NCBI RefSeq assembly: GCF_019599145.1
Contig: NZ_CP080647.1
Location: forward strand, 2,604,001-2,668,000
DNA length: 64,000 nucleotides
From: Streptomyces akebiae
GTDB lineage: Bacteria > Actinomycetota > Actinomycetes > Streptomycetales > Streptomycetaceae
Direction of reading: 5' to 3'
In this document: in pieces, positions 25,025-34,734 of the stretch
Layout: every line of letters starts with the position of its first letter
Position numbering within the stretch: the stretch's first letter is position 1
Translations under genes and position numbers: made by a program
Notes under the pieces: model-generated
Seen by the model: only the letters and a program-made list of their open reading frames with translations
Databases searched by the model: none
Told to the model about the DNA's origin: nothing

Positions 25025-25065
25025 TGCGGGTGGGTGGGGGCGGTCGCGCAGTTCCCCGCGCCCCT
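25025..25065. repeat. Dispersed intergenic repeat, copy 2
   Basis: Same element as at 4835-4875: TGCGGGTGGGTGGGG followed at the same distance by GTTCCCCGCGCCCCT (25051-25065). Here it lies in the 180-bp gap between the small protein and DUF6099 genes and lacks the long palindromic partner. Confidence 0.65.
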
Positions 25066-25097
25066 GAACAGCTAGGGGGTGCCCCTTCCCGAACGGC

Positions 25098-25574
25098 TCA
25101 CCCCGCCGCCGCGTCTCTCTCCGACAGCACCTGGTCTCTCACGGCCAGGCGCCGCAGCATTTCCAGCACCCGGTCCCGCGCCTCGTCCGCCGCGTCGATC
25201 GCCTCCATGCACTGCCAGTACGTCGCCTCGTCGTCCGCTCCGCTCGCCAGACCCACGAGCGCGATGCCGACCTCGCCCAGCAGGCCCCCGAGCCGCAGCA
25301 GCGACTCGTGGGCGTCGCCCAACTCGGTGAGCTGGGCGGCGCGTAAATCGCCCACGCCGAGCGGCGGGGCGCCGAGTATGCCGCAGCCGCTGCCGGCCAG
25401 CTCGGTCAACCCCAGTGCCTCACCGCGCAGTTCGGGAGGTCCCGAAACCGCGAGGCGGCTCCCGATCGCCTGGGCGAGGGCATAGGACTGCCACGCCTCC
25501 GCCATGATCTGAGGTCCCTCGACGCTGCCCGCCAGAGCGCGCCTGCTCGCGAAGATGAGCCGCACCGCATCCAT
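25098..25574 (-). CDS. DUF6099-family protein
   Basis: 158 residues, a conserved Streptomyces protein of unknown function. It begins MDAVRLIFASRRALAGS and is largely alpha-helical with a repeating Leu/Ala pattern; no signal peptide or membrane segment. The family name is given from memory of such sequences. The upstream gap (25575-25767) contains an AT-richer stretch around 25680-25720, unusual for this GC-rich DNA, that may hold promoters. Confidence 0.75.
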   Translation of the reverse strand: MDAVRLIFASRRALAGSVEGPQIMAEAWQSYALAQAIGSRLAVSGPPELRGEALGLTELAGSGCGILGAPPLGVGDLRAAQLTELGDAHESLLRLGGLLGEVGIALVGLASGADDEATYWQCMEAIDAADEARDRVLEMLRRLAVRDQVLSERDAAAG

Positions 25575-25767
25575 GCGCTGTCCCCGACTTTCCCCGACGC
25601 GCTCTCACACGTCCGCCCGAACTCCTGCCTGTTCATTACCCACAGTGAGGGCCACTGAGACAGAAAGCCAGAGGAAGCCCGAAATCTGTGGATAACAAGT
25701 CGGCTATGGACAACCTTTCAACTCCGGAGAGTGACAACCGGACGGGGGTGCTCGGTGTCGAGCGTCC

Positions 25768-26250
25768 TCAGGGTTGCCCCGGCGCCGGAAATCTCCGTTC
25801 GTTGCGGTCGATCTTCGCATCCAGCGCTGACAACGGATCGATCCCCAACACCTCACAGAGCTGGAGCAGATAGGCGAGCACGTCGGCGACCTCGTCCGTG
25901 ACGCGGTGGGCGGTACCGGGGTCCGACATCACCCGCGCCGACTCCTCCGGCGTCAACCACTGGAAGATCTCGACCAGTTCGGACGCCTCGACGCTCAGCG
26001 CGGAGACCAGGTTCTTGGGCGTGTGGTACGGCTGCCAGTCGCGGGCGGCGGCGAACTCGGCGAGCCGCCGCTGCAGTGCCGCCACATCAGGCTTCCGCTC
26101 GGGTCCGGCACCTGGCCCGGTCGCGGGTCGGGGTGCGGATCCGGCGCCTGGCCCGGTCGCGGGTCCTGCACCCGCCCCGGTCGCGGGTCCAGGTTCTCGC
26201 ACGGCTTCGGGCCCAGGGCCTCGCCCCGTCTCGGATTCAGGATCTTTCAC
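25768..26250 (-). CDS. MazG-like nucleotide pyrophosphohydrolase
   Basis: 160 residues. The catalytic part (about 56-160) is an all-alpha NTP pyrophosphatase: NLVSALSVEASELVEIFQW supplies the E-x3-E metal ligands and VTDEVADVLAYLLQLCE the E-x2-D pair. Such house-cleaning enzymes hydrolyse dNTPs such as dCTP analogues to the monophosphate. The first 55 residues are a Gly/Pro/Ala low-complexity tail encoded by imperfect repeats of a GGCCCGGTCGCGGGTC-like unit (26095-26195). The start overlaps the upstream ATPase gene by 14 bp, so the two are probably one operon. Confidence 0.85.
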   Translation of the reverse strand: MKDPESETGRGPGPEAVREPGPATGAGAGPATGPGAGSAPRPATGPGAGPERKPDVAALQRRLAEFAAARDWQPYHTPKNLVSALSVEASELVEIFQWLTPEESARVMSDPGTAHRVTDEVADVLAYLLQLCEVLGIDPLSALDAKIDRNERRFPAPGQP

Positions 26251-27412
26251 GGTTCAGGTCTACCACCGTCGCCCCCGCCACTCCGGCGGCCCAGGCGGCG
26301 TCGCTCACCGCGCCGACGAGCCGGATGTGCCCCCGCTCGCACATCCGGGCCGCCAGCCGCACCAACTCCCCCGCCTGCCGGGGGTCGAGCGCCCGGTCGA
26401 AGCCGTCGGCGAGGACCGTCAGCGTCTGGAGTGCCGCCGGTACCTCCGCGACCTGGTCGATCTCCAGCACGCCGGGACCGGTGAACAGCACGAGTGCCAG
26501 CGCGAGGTACCTCAACTCGCCGTCCCCGAGCAGGCCCAGGGCCGTCCGCACGCCGTCCCCCCGGTCCAGCACCGCCCGTACCGCGCCGTCCCTCACCGGC
26601 TCGGCGAGCAGATCGAGGACCGGCCCCGCGCAGCCGTCGCGCACGGCACCGACGAGCAGCGCGTGCCGCCGGCCGCACTCCGTCCGCGTACGCCACAGCA
26701 CGTCGGCGAGGTTGTCGCAGCCCCGCAGCAGCCGGCCGGAGCCGCGCGGCACGGCGGCGCGCATCCGGCCGGGGCGGGGGTCACAGGCGTAGACCGAGCG
26801 GAGGGCCACCACCATCTGCTCGGCGGCGGCGAGGACCCGGCGCTGTCCGTCCGTCTTGCCGGCGACACGGAGCGGGAGCAGCGCGGTGCCGAGGCGGTCG
26901 TCGGGCAGGGGCCCGCGGGTGACCGGCGAGGAGCCGGCCGTGTGCCAGGCGGCCTGGACCACGGGGCGGCTCGGGTCGACGAGCGCCGTCTCCAGCAGGG
27001 TGAGCCCACCGCACGTCAACCGCTCGCCCACCACACGGAGTTCGGGCTCGGCCTGGACGGCGACATCGAGGTGCACGGGCCCTTCGGGGCCGTCGGCCGT
27101 GCAGCCGATGCGGAAGCCCCGGCGCCGCTGGGCGTCGGGGCGGGCCCGTTCGGGGACGCAGCCCAGCGGGTCGGGGAACGCCTCGTCGAGGCGGGCGCCG
27201 CCCCCGAGCACGGCCAGCGCCTCGTACGCCCTGAGCGCGGTGGTCTTGCCGCTGCCGCTGCGCCCGGCGAGGAGGGTCAGCGGGCCGAGCGGGAGGAAGG
27301 TGTTCCGGTGCCCGGCGAAGGCGGAGAGCCGCAGTTCGGTGATGCTCGGCCGCTCCGGACGCGCCCCGGCGTCCACGCCGGGCACCACCGGCGACAGGGA
27401 TGACACGGTCAT
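26237..27412 (-). CDS. AAA/RecF-like ATPase
   Basis: 391 residues from ATG 27412. The N-terminal ITELRLSAFAGHRNTFLPLGPLTLLAGRSGSGKTT has the strand-then-Walker-A layout of RecF/SMC-like ATPases (P-loop about residues 49-58). A late LGDGELRYLALALVLF resembles the ABC signature and VLEIDQVAEV a Walker B region with the usual DE replaced by EID. No coiled coil. Coupled to the MazG-like gene. Family is clear, function not: possibly a nucleotide- or DNA-linked stress ATPase. Confidence 0.8.
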   Translation of the reverse strand: MTVSSLSPVVPGVDAGARPERPSITELRLSAFAGHRNTFLPLGPLTLLAGRSGSGKTTALRAYEALAVLGGGARLDEAFPDPLGCVPERARPDAQRRRGFRIGCTADGPEGPVHLDVAVQAEPELRVVGERLTCGGLTLLETALVDPSRPVVQAAWHTAGSSPVTRGPLPDDRLGTALLPLRVAGKTDGQRRVLAAAEQMVVALRSVYACDPRPGRMRAAVPRGSGRLLRGCDNLADVLWRTRTECGRRHALLVGAVRDGCAGPVLDLLAEPVRDGAVRAVLDRGDGVRTALGLLGDGELRYLALALVLFTGPGVLEIDQVAEVPAALQTLTVLADGFDRALDPRQAGELVRLAARMCERGHIRLVGAVSDAAWAAGVAGATVVDLNRERS

Positions 27413-27641
27413 ATGCGGACACTAGGGGCCCACACCTCAGGCAAACCGTTCCGTCGAGTGGATCTTCCTACGATCGAGGGAGCGCCCCGCCCGGGACGAG
27501 GGCGCCCCGCCGCCGTGGAAGCGCCCCGCTCCCACGGCGCGCCCGGAACCGGCTTCCCCGGCCGCGCCTGGACCAAGGCCCGCCGAAGCGCCGGAGCGCC
27601 GGAGCGCCGGCACCAGAGTCAGGACCGCCGCACGCCTCGCG

Positions 27642-28040
27642 TCACACCCCGGGGACCCCGGCGCCTTCCATCAGCCCCCGCACCTCGGTTCCCGGTGGCG
27701 TGAGAAGGAACACGTTCCGGTCGACCCGGTGCATTCCGGACGCCAGGCCGAAGACGACGCCGGTGCTGAAATCGAGCACCCGCTTGGCGGTGTCGGCCTC
27801 CGCGCCCGACAGGTCCAACAGCACCGGAACGCCCGCCATCAGCGTCTCCGCGACCTCGCGGGCGTCCGCGAAGACGTTGACGCGCAGCACCACGAAGCGG
27901 CGTCGGGCCTCCGTCTCGGCTTCCGGTATGGTCCGGTGGCCGACCGCGGAAGGCCATGCGTCCCGGCCCCGCAACGGCACGACCTGGGCGAGCCCCTCCC
28001 ACTGTTCGTCGGTGACATCGTGGCTGTTCACCCTGTTCAC
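27642..28040 (-). CDS. SepF-family cell division protein (paralogue)
   Basis: 132 residues from GTG 28040 with GGGAGG four bases upstream. The core FVVLRVNVFADAREVAETLMAGVPVLLDLSGAEADTAKRVLDFSTGVVFGLASGMHRVDRNVFLLTP is a SepF (DUF552) domain, which in the main SepF bundles FtsZ and tethers it to the membrane. The N-terminal amphipathic membrane-binding helix of canonical SepF is not apparent, and the gene is away from the dcw cluster, so it is one of the extra Streptomyces SepF-like proteins. Role in division or development is inferred from family only. Confidence 0.88.
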   Translation of the reverse strand: MNRVNSHDVTDEQWEGLAQVVPLRGRDAWPSAVGHRTIPEAETEARRRFVVLRVNVFADAREVAETLMAGVPVLLDLSGAEADTAKRVLDFSTGVVFGLASGMHRVDRNVFLLTPPGTEVRGLMEGAGVPGV

Positions 28041-28468
28041 CGGCCCTCCCCCTGGCTCGCACTGAATGACTGCATCGGCCAATTCTTACGCATGGTCACC
28101 CGTTCGGCCCAACAGCGACACGGACCGCGACCCCTGCGTTCCGGACGACGGCCGAAACCCGCCCTCACAGCCCCTTGCGCGGCCGTGTGTGGCGGGCGTA
28201 ACGCCTCATGATCAGATCATGTGACACAGGCGTAACGGGCAATTCGTACGATCGAGCCTGCCGGGCGGTGATCCGGAGACTGAGCGGAAGCCGACCGGCG
28301 GCCGTACCGGAGGGCGACCGGCCACCGCGCCGGAGAGCGAGGGGCGGTCACGCCGGACAGCGCCGGCCGCCACACCGACAGCGACCGGTGGACCGACCGG
28401 ACTACCGACCGGCCCGCCGAACGGACGACCGACCGGACACCCCGGACGCCGACAGAGAGGGGCCGCCC
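28041..28468. other. Divergent regulatory region between the SepF-like and nitrate reductase genes
   Basis: 428 bp without a supportable gene. It holds the promoter side of both genes and, in the middle, the GlnR-like half sites described separately. From about 28260 to 28460 the sequence is a GC-rich CGG/ACC-rich leader with imperfect short repeats of GACCGG type; nothing coding is recognisable there. Confidence 0.7.
28198..28236 (+). promoter_or_regulatory. GlnR-like operator with central palindrome, upstream of nitrate reductase
   Basis: GTGAC (28221-28225), six bases, then GTAAC (28232-28236) gives the 11-bp spacing of Streptomyces GlnR a/b half sites; a further GTAAC is at 28198-28202. 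Overlapping them is a perfect 15-bp palindrome CATGATC-A-GATCATG (28207-28221). The b-site consensus GAAAC is not matched, so GlnR binding is plausible but unproven. The palindrome may bind another nitrogen regulator. Confidence 0.5.
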
Positions 28469-31400
28469 GTGGCCGCACAGGGCCCGCAGAGCACCACGAG
28501 CCAGGTGCGGACCGTGTGCTCGTACTGCGGTGTCGGCTGCGGCATGCTGCTGGACGTCGGGATGGGTCCCGACGGCCGACGCACGGTCCTGAAGGCGTCC
28601 GGCGACAAGTCCCACCCGGCGAACTTCGGTCGCCTCTGCACCAAGGGCGCGACCACCGCCGACATGCTCGCCGCACCCGGCCGCCTCACCACCGCCCTCG
28701 TGCGCGACGACCGGGGCGACGAACCGGTCCCCGCGCCCGTCTCCGACGCGATCGCCGAGACCGCCCGGCGGCTGCGCGCGATCATCGACGAGCACGGACC
28801 CGACGCGTTCGCGTTCTACGTCTCCGGCCAGATGAGCCTGGAGGCCCAGTACCTCGCGAACAAGCTGGCCAAGGGCTTCATCCGCACCAACCAGATCGAG
28901 TCGAACTCCCGGCTGTGCATGGCGAGCGCCGGCACCGGCTACAAACTGTCGCTGGGCGCCGACGGGCCGCCCGGCTCCTACGAGGATCTCGACAGGGCGG
29001 ACGTCTTCCTCGTCATCGGCTCCAACATGGCGGACTGCCACCCCATCCTGTTCCTCCGGATGATGGACCGGGTCAAGGCGGGCGCGAAACTGATCGTCGT
29101 CGATCCACGCCGCACGGCGACGGCCGAGAAGGCCGACCTCTTCCTGCGGATACGCCCGGGCACGGACCTCGCCCTCCTCAACGGGCTGCTGCACCTGCTG
29201 CACGCGGACGGGCACACCGACCCCGACTTCATCGCCGCCCACACCGAGGGCTGGGAGGCGATGCCCGACTTCCTCGCCGACTACGCGCCGGACGCCGTCG
29301 CCGAGATCACCGGCATCCCGGCGGACGACATCCGCGAGGCCGCCCGGCTGATCGGCGAGGCCGCCGAGTGGACGAGCTGCTGGACCATGGGGCTCAACCA
29401 GTCCACGCACGGCACCTGGAACACCAACGCGCTCGTCAATCTGCATCTGGCGACCGGCGCGATCTGCCGCCCCGGCAGCGGCCCGTTCTCGCTCACCGGC
29501 CAGCCCAACGCGATGGGCGGGCGCGAGATGGGCTACATGGGGCCCGGACTGCCCGGTCAGCGGTCCGTGCTCGTGGACGAGGAGCGGGCGTTCGTCGAGG
29601 AACTGTGGGGGCTGGAGCCGGATTCACTGCGCGCGGACGGTGTCGGCAAGGGCACGGTCGAGATGTTCCAGAAGATGGCCGACGGGGAGATCAAGGCCTG
29701 CTGGATCATCTGCACCAACCCGGTCGCCTCGGTCGCCAACCGCAGGACCGTCATCGAAGGGCTCGAAGCGGCCGAGTTCGTCGTCACCCAGGACGTCTTC
29801 GCGGACACCGAGACCAACGCGTACGCCGATGTCGTGCTGCCCGGCGCGCTGTGGACCGAGTCCGAGGGCGTCCTCGTCAACAGCGAGCGCAACCTCACGC
29901 TGGCCGTGCCCGCCGCCGACCCGCCGGGCGAGGCGATGGCCGACTGGCGGATCATCGCGGCCGTCGCCCGGGAGATGGGCTTCGAGAAGGGCTTCACGTA
30001 CGACAGCGCCGAGCAGGTCTTCGAGGAGATCAAGCAGGCGTGGAACCCGAAGACCGGGTGGGACCTGCGTGGCGTGACGTACGACCGGCTGCGGTCGGGG
30101 TCCGTGCAGTGGCCCGCGGCTTCGGAGGACGGGCCGGCGCGCAATCCGATCCGCTACGTGGTGGGGAACGGTGACGCGAGCGGTGACGGCGCGGCGGACG
30201 GCGACGGTGCGGGCGGTGCTGGTCCGGCCGGCCGGGGGCTGCTCTTCCCGACGGCCAGTGGCCGGGCCGTGTTCCACGCGCGGCCGCACCTGCCGGCCGC
30301 CGAGATGCCGGACGACGACTATCCGTTCGTGCTCAACACCGGGCGGTTGCAGCACCAGTGGCACACGCTGACGAAGACGGGCAAGGTCGCCAAGCTCAAC
30401 AGGCTGAACCCCGGGCCGTTCGTGGAGGTGCATCCGCAGGACGCGGGTGAACTGGGCGTGCGGGACGGGGACTCGGTGGAGGTCGCCTCGCGGCGGGGTC
30501 GGGCCGTCCTTCCGGCGGTGGTCTCCGACCGTGTGATGCCCGGGTGCGTGTTCGCGCCGTTCCACTGGAACGACCTGTTCGGGGAGTACCTGAGCATCAA
30601 CGCGGTGACGAGCGACGCGGTGGATCCGCTGTCGTTCCAGCCGGAGTTGAAGGTGTGCGCGGTGTCCCTGGCGAAGGTCGCGGCGCCGGCGAGGGTTCCG
30701 GCGCCCGTCGACAGCGAGCCCACGGGGACGTCCGCGCCGGTGCCCACCCCGACGGCGGTCCCCGTACCGGTGGCGCCTCCTGGGCCCGCGTCGGTGACCG
30801 TGCCGACCGCGGTCGCCCCGGGTGCCAACCCGTTCGGTCTCGAACCCTCGCCACCGCCCGTCCTCTCCGCCCAGGAACGGCAGTACCTCACCGGGTTCCT
30901 CGCCGGGCTCGGATCAGGGGTGCGGGGGGTGCCCGTGCTGCCGGCGGACGCGCCGTTCGCGCCCGAGCACGCGGTGTGGGTGAACGGGGTGCTCGCCGGG
31001 ATGTACTCGCGGTCGGCGGCGCCGAGCGCGCCACCCGCCGCCGAACCGGCCGGACGCGAGGTCGTCGTGCTGTGGGCCTCGCAGACCGGGACGGCCGAGG
31101 AGTTCGCGACGGCGGCCGCCGAGCATCTGGGCGCGGCGGGGCACCGGGCGACGCTCGTCGGGATGGACGAGGCCGCGCCGGACCGACTGCCGCGCGGCGC
31201 CGACCTGTTGCTGATCACCAGCACCTTCGGGGACGGCGACGCGCCCGACAACGGCTCCGGGTTCTGGGACGCGCTGTCCCGGCAGGAGGCCCCCCGCCTG
31301 GACGGTGTGCGCTATGCCGTGCTGGCCTTCGGCGACTCCTCGTACGACGACTTCTGCGGGCACGGCCGCCGACTGGACGCCCGGCTCGACGAGTTGGGCG

Positions 31401-32734
31401 CGGTGCGTCTGGCCCCCCGTACGGACTGCGAGCCGGACTACGAACCGTCGGCGGACGCCTGGCTGGGCCAGGTCATCACCGCGCTCGGCACGGGCCCGGA
31501 CGGAGGCGACGGCGGGGGTCGGCCCACGGCTTGGGGAACGACGCCGCAGGGCTCCGCCACCCTCACCGTCCCTCCGGTCACCGCGCCCACGTCCGCGCCG
31601 GTCGCCCCCCGCTCCGCGAGGCCCGCGCCCGCCGCCGCCCGGCTGGTCGGGAACCGGCTGCTGAGCCTGCCCGGGGCTGCAAAGGAGGTGCGCCGGTTCA
31701 CCTTCGACACCAGCGGGACGGGACTGTCGTACGAGGCGGGCGACGCGCTCGGGGTGCGGCCGGTCAACTCCCTCGACCTGGTGGCGGAATGGCTGGCGGT
31801 GACCGGCCTGGACGGTTCGACTCCCGTGACCGTGGACGGGCTGGGCGAGGTGCCGTTCGCCGAGGCACTGCACCGGCATCTCGACATCACCCGGATCACC
31901 TCGGACCTGCTCCGCTTCGTCGCCGAACGCACCCGGGACGACCGGGAGTTGAAGAAGCTCATGCGTCCGGACAACAAGGACGGGCTGGCCCAGTGGTCCT
32001 GGGGACGGCAGGCCGTCGACGTGGTCGCCGAGTTCGCCGTACGGGCCTCGGCCCAGGAGTGGGCCCGTGTCTTCAAGAAGCTGCAGCCCCGCCTGTACTC
32101 GATCTCGTCGAGCCCGCTCGTCGACCCGCACCACATCTCACTGACGGTGTCGGTCGTGCGGTACGAGAACCTGCGCGGGCGCCCGCGCGGCGGGGTCTGC
32201 TCCCCCTTCCTCGCGGACGGCGAGGCGGACCTGGAGGTGCCGGTCTTCGTCCAGCGCTCGCCGCACTTCCGGCCGCCGGCCGACCCGGTGACCCCCATGA
32301 TCATGGTCGGTCCGGGCACCGGTGTCGCGCCCTTCATCGGCTTTCTGCAGGAACGGCGGGCCCTCGGCCACCGGGCGCCCAACTGGCTGTTCTTCGGGGA
32401 GCAGCACCGGGCGACGGACTTCTACTACCAGGATGAGCTGACCGATCTTCAGGAGTCGGGTGTGCTGAGCAGGTTGGACACCGCCTTCTCCCGTGACCAG
32501 CGCGCCAAGGTCTACGTCCAGGACCGGATGCGCGAGCACGGGCCCGAGCTGTGGCACTGGCTCCAGGACGGCGCCCGCTTCTACGTGTGCGGCGACGCCT
32601 CCCGGATGGCGAAGGACGTCGACCGTGCGCTGCGGGACGTCGCGGTCACCCACGGCGGAATGACCGAGGACGAGGCAGCCGTGTACGTGAAGCAGCTGGC
32701 CACGGAGAAGCGGTACGTGCGGGACGTGTACTGA
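28469..32734 (+). CDS. Assimilatory nitrate reductase fused to a flavodoxin/FAD/NADPH reductase
   Basis: 1421 residues from GTG 28469 (GAGAGGGG upstream). Residues 17-56 hold a 4Fe-4S site (Cys 17, 20, 24, 56), followed by the molybdopterin oxidoreductase domain ([20 protein letters not shown]) and a dinucleotide-binding domain at about 605-720. A Pro/Val-rich linker leads to a short segment and then flavodoxin ([14 protein letters not shown], about 863 onward). A CysJ/P450-reductase-like FAD domain (RLYSISSSP about 1207) and NADPH site ([12 protein letters not shown] about 1281) complete it. It can take NADPH electrons to nitrate in one polypeptide, for nitrogen assimilation in the cytoplasm. 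The usual separate NasB-type reductase is thus not needed. Confidence 0.93.
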   Translation: MAAQGPQSTTSQVRTVCSYCGVGCGMLLDVGMGPDGRRTVLKASGDKSHPANFGRLCTKGATTADMLAAPGRLTTALVRDDRGDEPVPAPVSDAIAETARRLRAIIDEHGPDAFAFYVSGQMSLEAQYLANKLAKGFIRTNQIESNSRLCMASAGTGYKLSLGADGPPGSYEDLDRADVFLVIGSNMADCHPILFLRMMDRVKAGAKLIVVDPRRTATAEKADLFLRIRPGTDLALLNGLLHLLHADGHTDPDFIAAHTEGWEAMPDFLADYAPDAVAEITGIPADDIREAARLIGEAAEWTSCWTMGLNQSTHGTWNTNALVNLHLATGAICRPGSGPFSLTGQPNAMGGREMGYMGPGLPGQRSVLVDEERAFVEELWGLEPDSLRADGVGKGTVEMFQKMADGEIKACWIICTNPVASVANRRTVIEGLEAAEFVVTQDVFADTETNAYADVVLPGALWTESEGVLVNSERNLTLAVPAADPPGEAMADWRIIAAVAREMGFEKGFTYDSAEQVFEEIKQAWNPKTGWDLRGVTYDRLRSGSVQWPAASEDGPARNPIRYVVGNGDASGDGAADGDGAGGAGPAGRGLLFPTASGRAVFHARPHLPAAEMPDDDYPFVLNTGRLQHQWHTLTKTGKVAKLNRLNPGPFVEVHPQDAGELGVRDGDSVEVASRRGRAVLPAVVSDRVMPGCVFAPFHWNDLFGEYLSINAVTSDAVDPLSFQPELKVCAVSLAKVAAPARVPAPVDSEPTGTSAPVPTPTAVPVPVAPPGPASVTVPTAVAPGANPFGLEPSPPPVLSAQERQYLTGFLAGLGSGVRGVPVLPADAPFAPEHAVWVNGVLAGMYSRSAAPSAPPAAEPAGREVVVLWASQTGTAEEFATAAAEHLGAAGHRATLVGMDEAAPDRLPRGADLLLITSTFGDGDAPDNGSGFWDALSRQEAPRLDGVRYAVLAFGDSSYDDFCGHGRRLDARLDELGAVRLAPRTDCEPDYEPSADAWLGQVITALGTGPDGGDGGGRPTAWGTTPQGSATLTVPPVTAPTSAPVAPRSARPAPAAARLVGNRLLSLPGAAKEVRRFTFDTSGTGLSYEAGDALGVRPVNSLDLVAEWLAVTGLDGSTPVTVDGLGEVPFAEALHRHLDITRITSDLLRFVAERTRDDRELKKLMRPDNKDGLAQWSWGRQAVDVVAEFAVRASAQEWARVFKKLQPRLYSISSSPLVDPHHISLTVSVVRYENLRGRPRGGVCSPFLADGEADLEVPVFVQRSPHFRPPADPVTPMIMVGPGTGVAPFIGFLQERRALGHRAPNWLFFGEQHRATDFYYQDELTDLQESGVLSRLDTAFSRDQRAKVYVQDRMREHGPELWHWLQDGARFYVCGDASRMAKDVDRALRDVAVTHGGMTEDEAAVYVKQLATEKRYVRDVY

Positions 32735-33407
32735 GCGTTCCGAGCACTGAGCGGTTCCGCGCAACTGAGCGGTTCCGGTTTCCCGCTCGGATCCAGCCCT
32801 GCTGCCACGCGTGGTGCGCGGCCGCGTGCCGGGTGGGGGCACCCGGTTCGGACATCGCGGCCGGCAGGTAGTTGCGGACCGTGCCCGTGCCCGTGCCCGT
32901 GCCCTGGGCCAGGTGGACCTCGACGGCGATCTCGGCGACCGAGGCGCCGGTGCGGGCCGCGCGCAGCACCTGCAGTTCGCGGTCGCTGAGCGAGCAGTCG
33001 TCCTCGGTGAGGGCGGACGCGGCGATGTCGGGGTCGACGTAGCGGCGTCCGGCGGCGACATCGGGGATGATCTCCGCCGGCCGCGCGGCCGGGGTGGTCT
33101 TGGGCACGAATCCGCGCACCCCGGCGCTGAGCGCCCGACGCAGCACCGCCGGGCGGGCGTGCCGGGTCACCAGCACGACGCGGGTGGGCAGTTCGGCGCC
33201 GATCTCCTCGGCGGCGCGCAGCCCGTCCGGCGGCGGCATCTCCAGGTCGAGCACCGCGAGGTCCGGGCGGAACTCGCGGGCCAGTCGCACCGCCTCGGTG
33301 GACGCGGACGCCTCGGCGACGACCGCCAGGTCGTCCTCCAGCGCGAGCAGGGCGGCCAGGGCGCTCCTGACGAGGTCCTCGTCGTCCGCGATGAGCAGCC
33401 GGATCAT
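32646..33407 (-). CDS. NarL/LuxR-type response regulator with read-through C-terminal extension
   Basis: 253 residues; ATG 33407 has AAAGGAG at ideal spacing. Receiver domain: DDED at the N-terminus and phospho-acceptor Asp in LAVLDLEMP. The LuxR helix-turn-helix starts at [15 protein letters not shown]. Two anomalies exist. A GTGCCC hexamer occurs four times (32881-32904), inserting extra Gly-Thr pairs in front of VRNYL. The frame also does not stop after QQGWI, where relatives normally end, but reads CGA and continues about 45 Arg/Ser-rich residues into the antisense of the nitrate reductase 3' end. No histidine kinase is adjacent. It may be functional with altered DNA binding, or decaying. 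Confidence 0.75.
   Translation of the reverse strand: MIRLLIADDEDLVRSALAALLALEDDLAVVAEASASTEAVRLAREFRPDLAVLDLEMPPPDGLRAAEEIGAELPTRVVLVTRHARPAVLRRALSAGVRGFVPKTTPAARPAEIIPDVAAGRRYVDPDIAASALTEDDCSLSDRELQVLRAARTGASVAEIAVEVHLAQGTGTGTGTVRNYLPAAMSEPGAPTRHAAAHHAWQQGWIRAGNRNRSVARNRSVLGTLSTRPARTASPWPAASRTRLPRPRSFRRG
32730..32777. repeat. Three copies of ACTGAGCG(G)TTCCG between nitrate reductase and response regulator
   Basis: Copies at 32730, 32746 and 32764. The first includes the nitrate reductase stop codon. On the minus strand they encode the repeated R-N-R-S of the response regulator extension. Repeat expansion may be how the original stop context was lost. Confidence 0.6.
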
Positions 33408-33656
33408 CGTGCGCTCCTTTCGTACGGCGTGCGGATCCGGTGCGGGTGGCCCGCTCCCCGCCCTCCGGGGCCCGGGACGACTTTGCCATCTCTTTACAAC
33501 GTGTTCCGCCGCTGTCTCGTCTCTCCGCTCGGTACGTGACGCCGCCGCAGGCCGGGCAACCGACCGGGCGGCCCACGAAGCCGTTCCACCGAGCCGTCCC
33601 TCTGCCGAACCCGGCCGGGACGGCGGCCCGCCGAACCCGACACGAAAGAGCGACCC

Positions 33657-34037
33657 ATGCGCCGAACCGTCCTCAGTGCCACGGCACTCGCCTTCACCGC
33701 CGTGCTGGCGACCGCGCTGCCCGCGTTCGCCGACGGCACGAGCCCGACCGCCGTACCCAAGGAGGCCTCCAAGGCGGCGACCCCGGTCCCGTCCGCCCCC
33801 GCCACGGACCACCCGTCGGACTCCGGACCCACCGAGGCCACGGACGAGGGCGACGCGAGCCCCGTACCGAGCCAGGTCCCCGTCGTCCCCAGCGGAGCTC
33901 CCGACACCGGTACGGCGCCGAAGTCGGAGGGGTCCGGCGGCGCGGGCGTGCTGGCGGGCACGGGCGCCACCGCGGTGCTCCTCGGCGGCGGCGTGGCGGT
34001 CGTTCTCGTACGTCGCAAGCGGGCGAACCAGGCGTGA
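33657..34037 (+). CDS. Small secreted surface protein with C-terminal anchor, sortase-linked
   Basis: 126 residues: Sec signal peptide (about 1-25, ending PAFADG), a Pro/Ser/Thr/Ala-rich extended middle, then a hydrophobic C-terminal helix (about 97-117) followed by RRKRANQA. This layout is that of a cell-wall sorting signal or a membrane-anchored stalk protein. The exact pentapeptide is not canonical; the closest is APDTG, similar to the LAxTG form used by actinobacterial sortases. It overlaps the sortase F gene by 4 bp, so it is either its substrate or a membrane partner. Confidence 0.8.
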   Translation: MRRTVLSATALAFTAVLATALPAFADGTSPTAVPKEASKAATPVPSAPATDHPSDSGPTEATDEGDASPVPSQVPVVPSGAPDTGTAPKSEGSGGAGVLAGTGATAVLLGGGVAVVLVRRKRANQA

Positions 34038-34672
34038 CCCCGCTCTCCAGGCGCGCCTTCGCCGTCGCCGCGGCGGCCTCACTGCTGGTGAGCTGCGACG
34101 ACCGCCCCACCGACCACGCCACGACCGCCCTACCGGAGGACGAGGCGACCCCGCTTCCGTCCTCGTCGTCCTCGCCGTCCTCTCCTCCGACCAGTGGCGC
34201 CGCCCGCCCGCTGGGCCGTTCGGTCCCGGTGCGGCTGCTGATCCCGGCGATCGAGGTCGACACCCCGGTCATCCGGCTGGGGCTGGCCCCGGACGGCACG
34301 GTGGAGGTGCCGCCGGTCACGGAGCACGACAGGGCGGGCTGGTACCGGCACTCGCCGACGCCGGGCCAGACCGGCCCGTCGGTGATCCTGGGACATGTCA
34401 CGGTCGGGCCGTACGGCGACGGGGTCTTCCGCCGGCTCGCCCGACTGCGGCGGGGCGAGCGGATCCAGGCGCGCCTGGAGAACGGCACGACAGCGGAGTT
34501 CACCGTCGACTCCGTACGAACGGTCGCCAAGGCCGACTTCCCCACGAACGACGTCTACGGCAACGTGAACCGTCCCGCGCTGCGCCTCATCACCTGCGGC
34601 GGCCCGCGCACGGGCGAGGAGTACCGGGACAACGTGATCGTCTTCGCGACGCTGAGCTCCACCGCCCGGTGA
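34034..34672 (+). CDS. Class F sortase
   Basis: 212 residues from GTG 34034. The N-terminus has a hydrophobic segment ending LLVSC, so it could be a lipoprotein or a membrane-anchored enzyme, followed by a Ser/Pro linker. The catalytic beta-barrel shows RLLIPAIEVDTPVIRLGL, the His of VILGHVTVG, the Cys of LITCGG and a later Arg (YRDNVIVFA has the conserved region). Class F sortases are common in actinobacteria and covalently attach or process surface proteins. Coupled to the putative substrate gene just upstream. Confidence 0.92.
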   Translation: MTPLSRRAFAVAAAASLLVSCDDRPTDHATTALPEDEATPLPSSSSSPSSPPTSGAARPLGRSVPVRLLIPAIEVDTPVIRLGLAPDGTVEVPPVTEHDRAGWYRHSPTPGQTGPSVILGHVTVGPYGDGVFRRLARLRRGERIQARLENGTTAEFTVDSVRTVAKADFPTNDVYGNVNRPALRLITCGGPRTGEEYRDNVIVFATLSSTAR

Positions 34673-34734
34673 CCCACACCCCACCCGCCCCCTCCCCTTT
34701 GCCTCTTGTCGCACCATCACGACCATGGAGAGCG

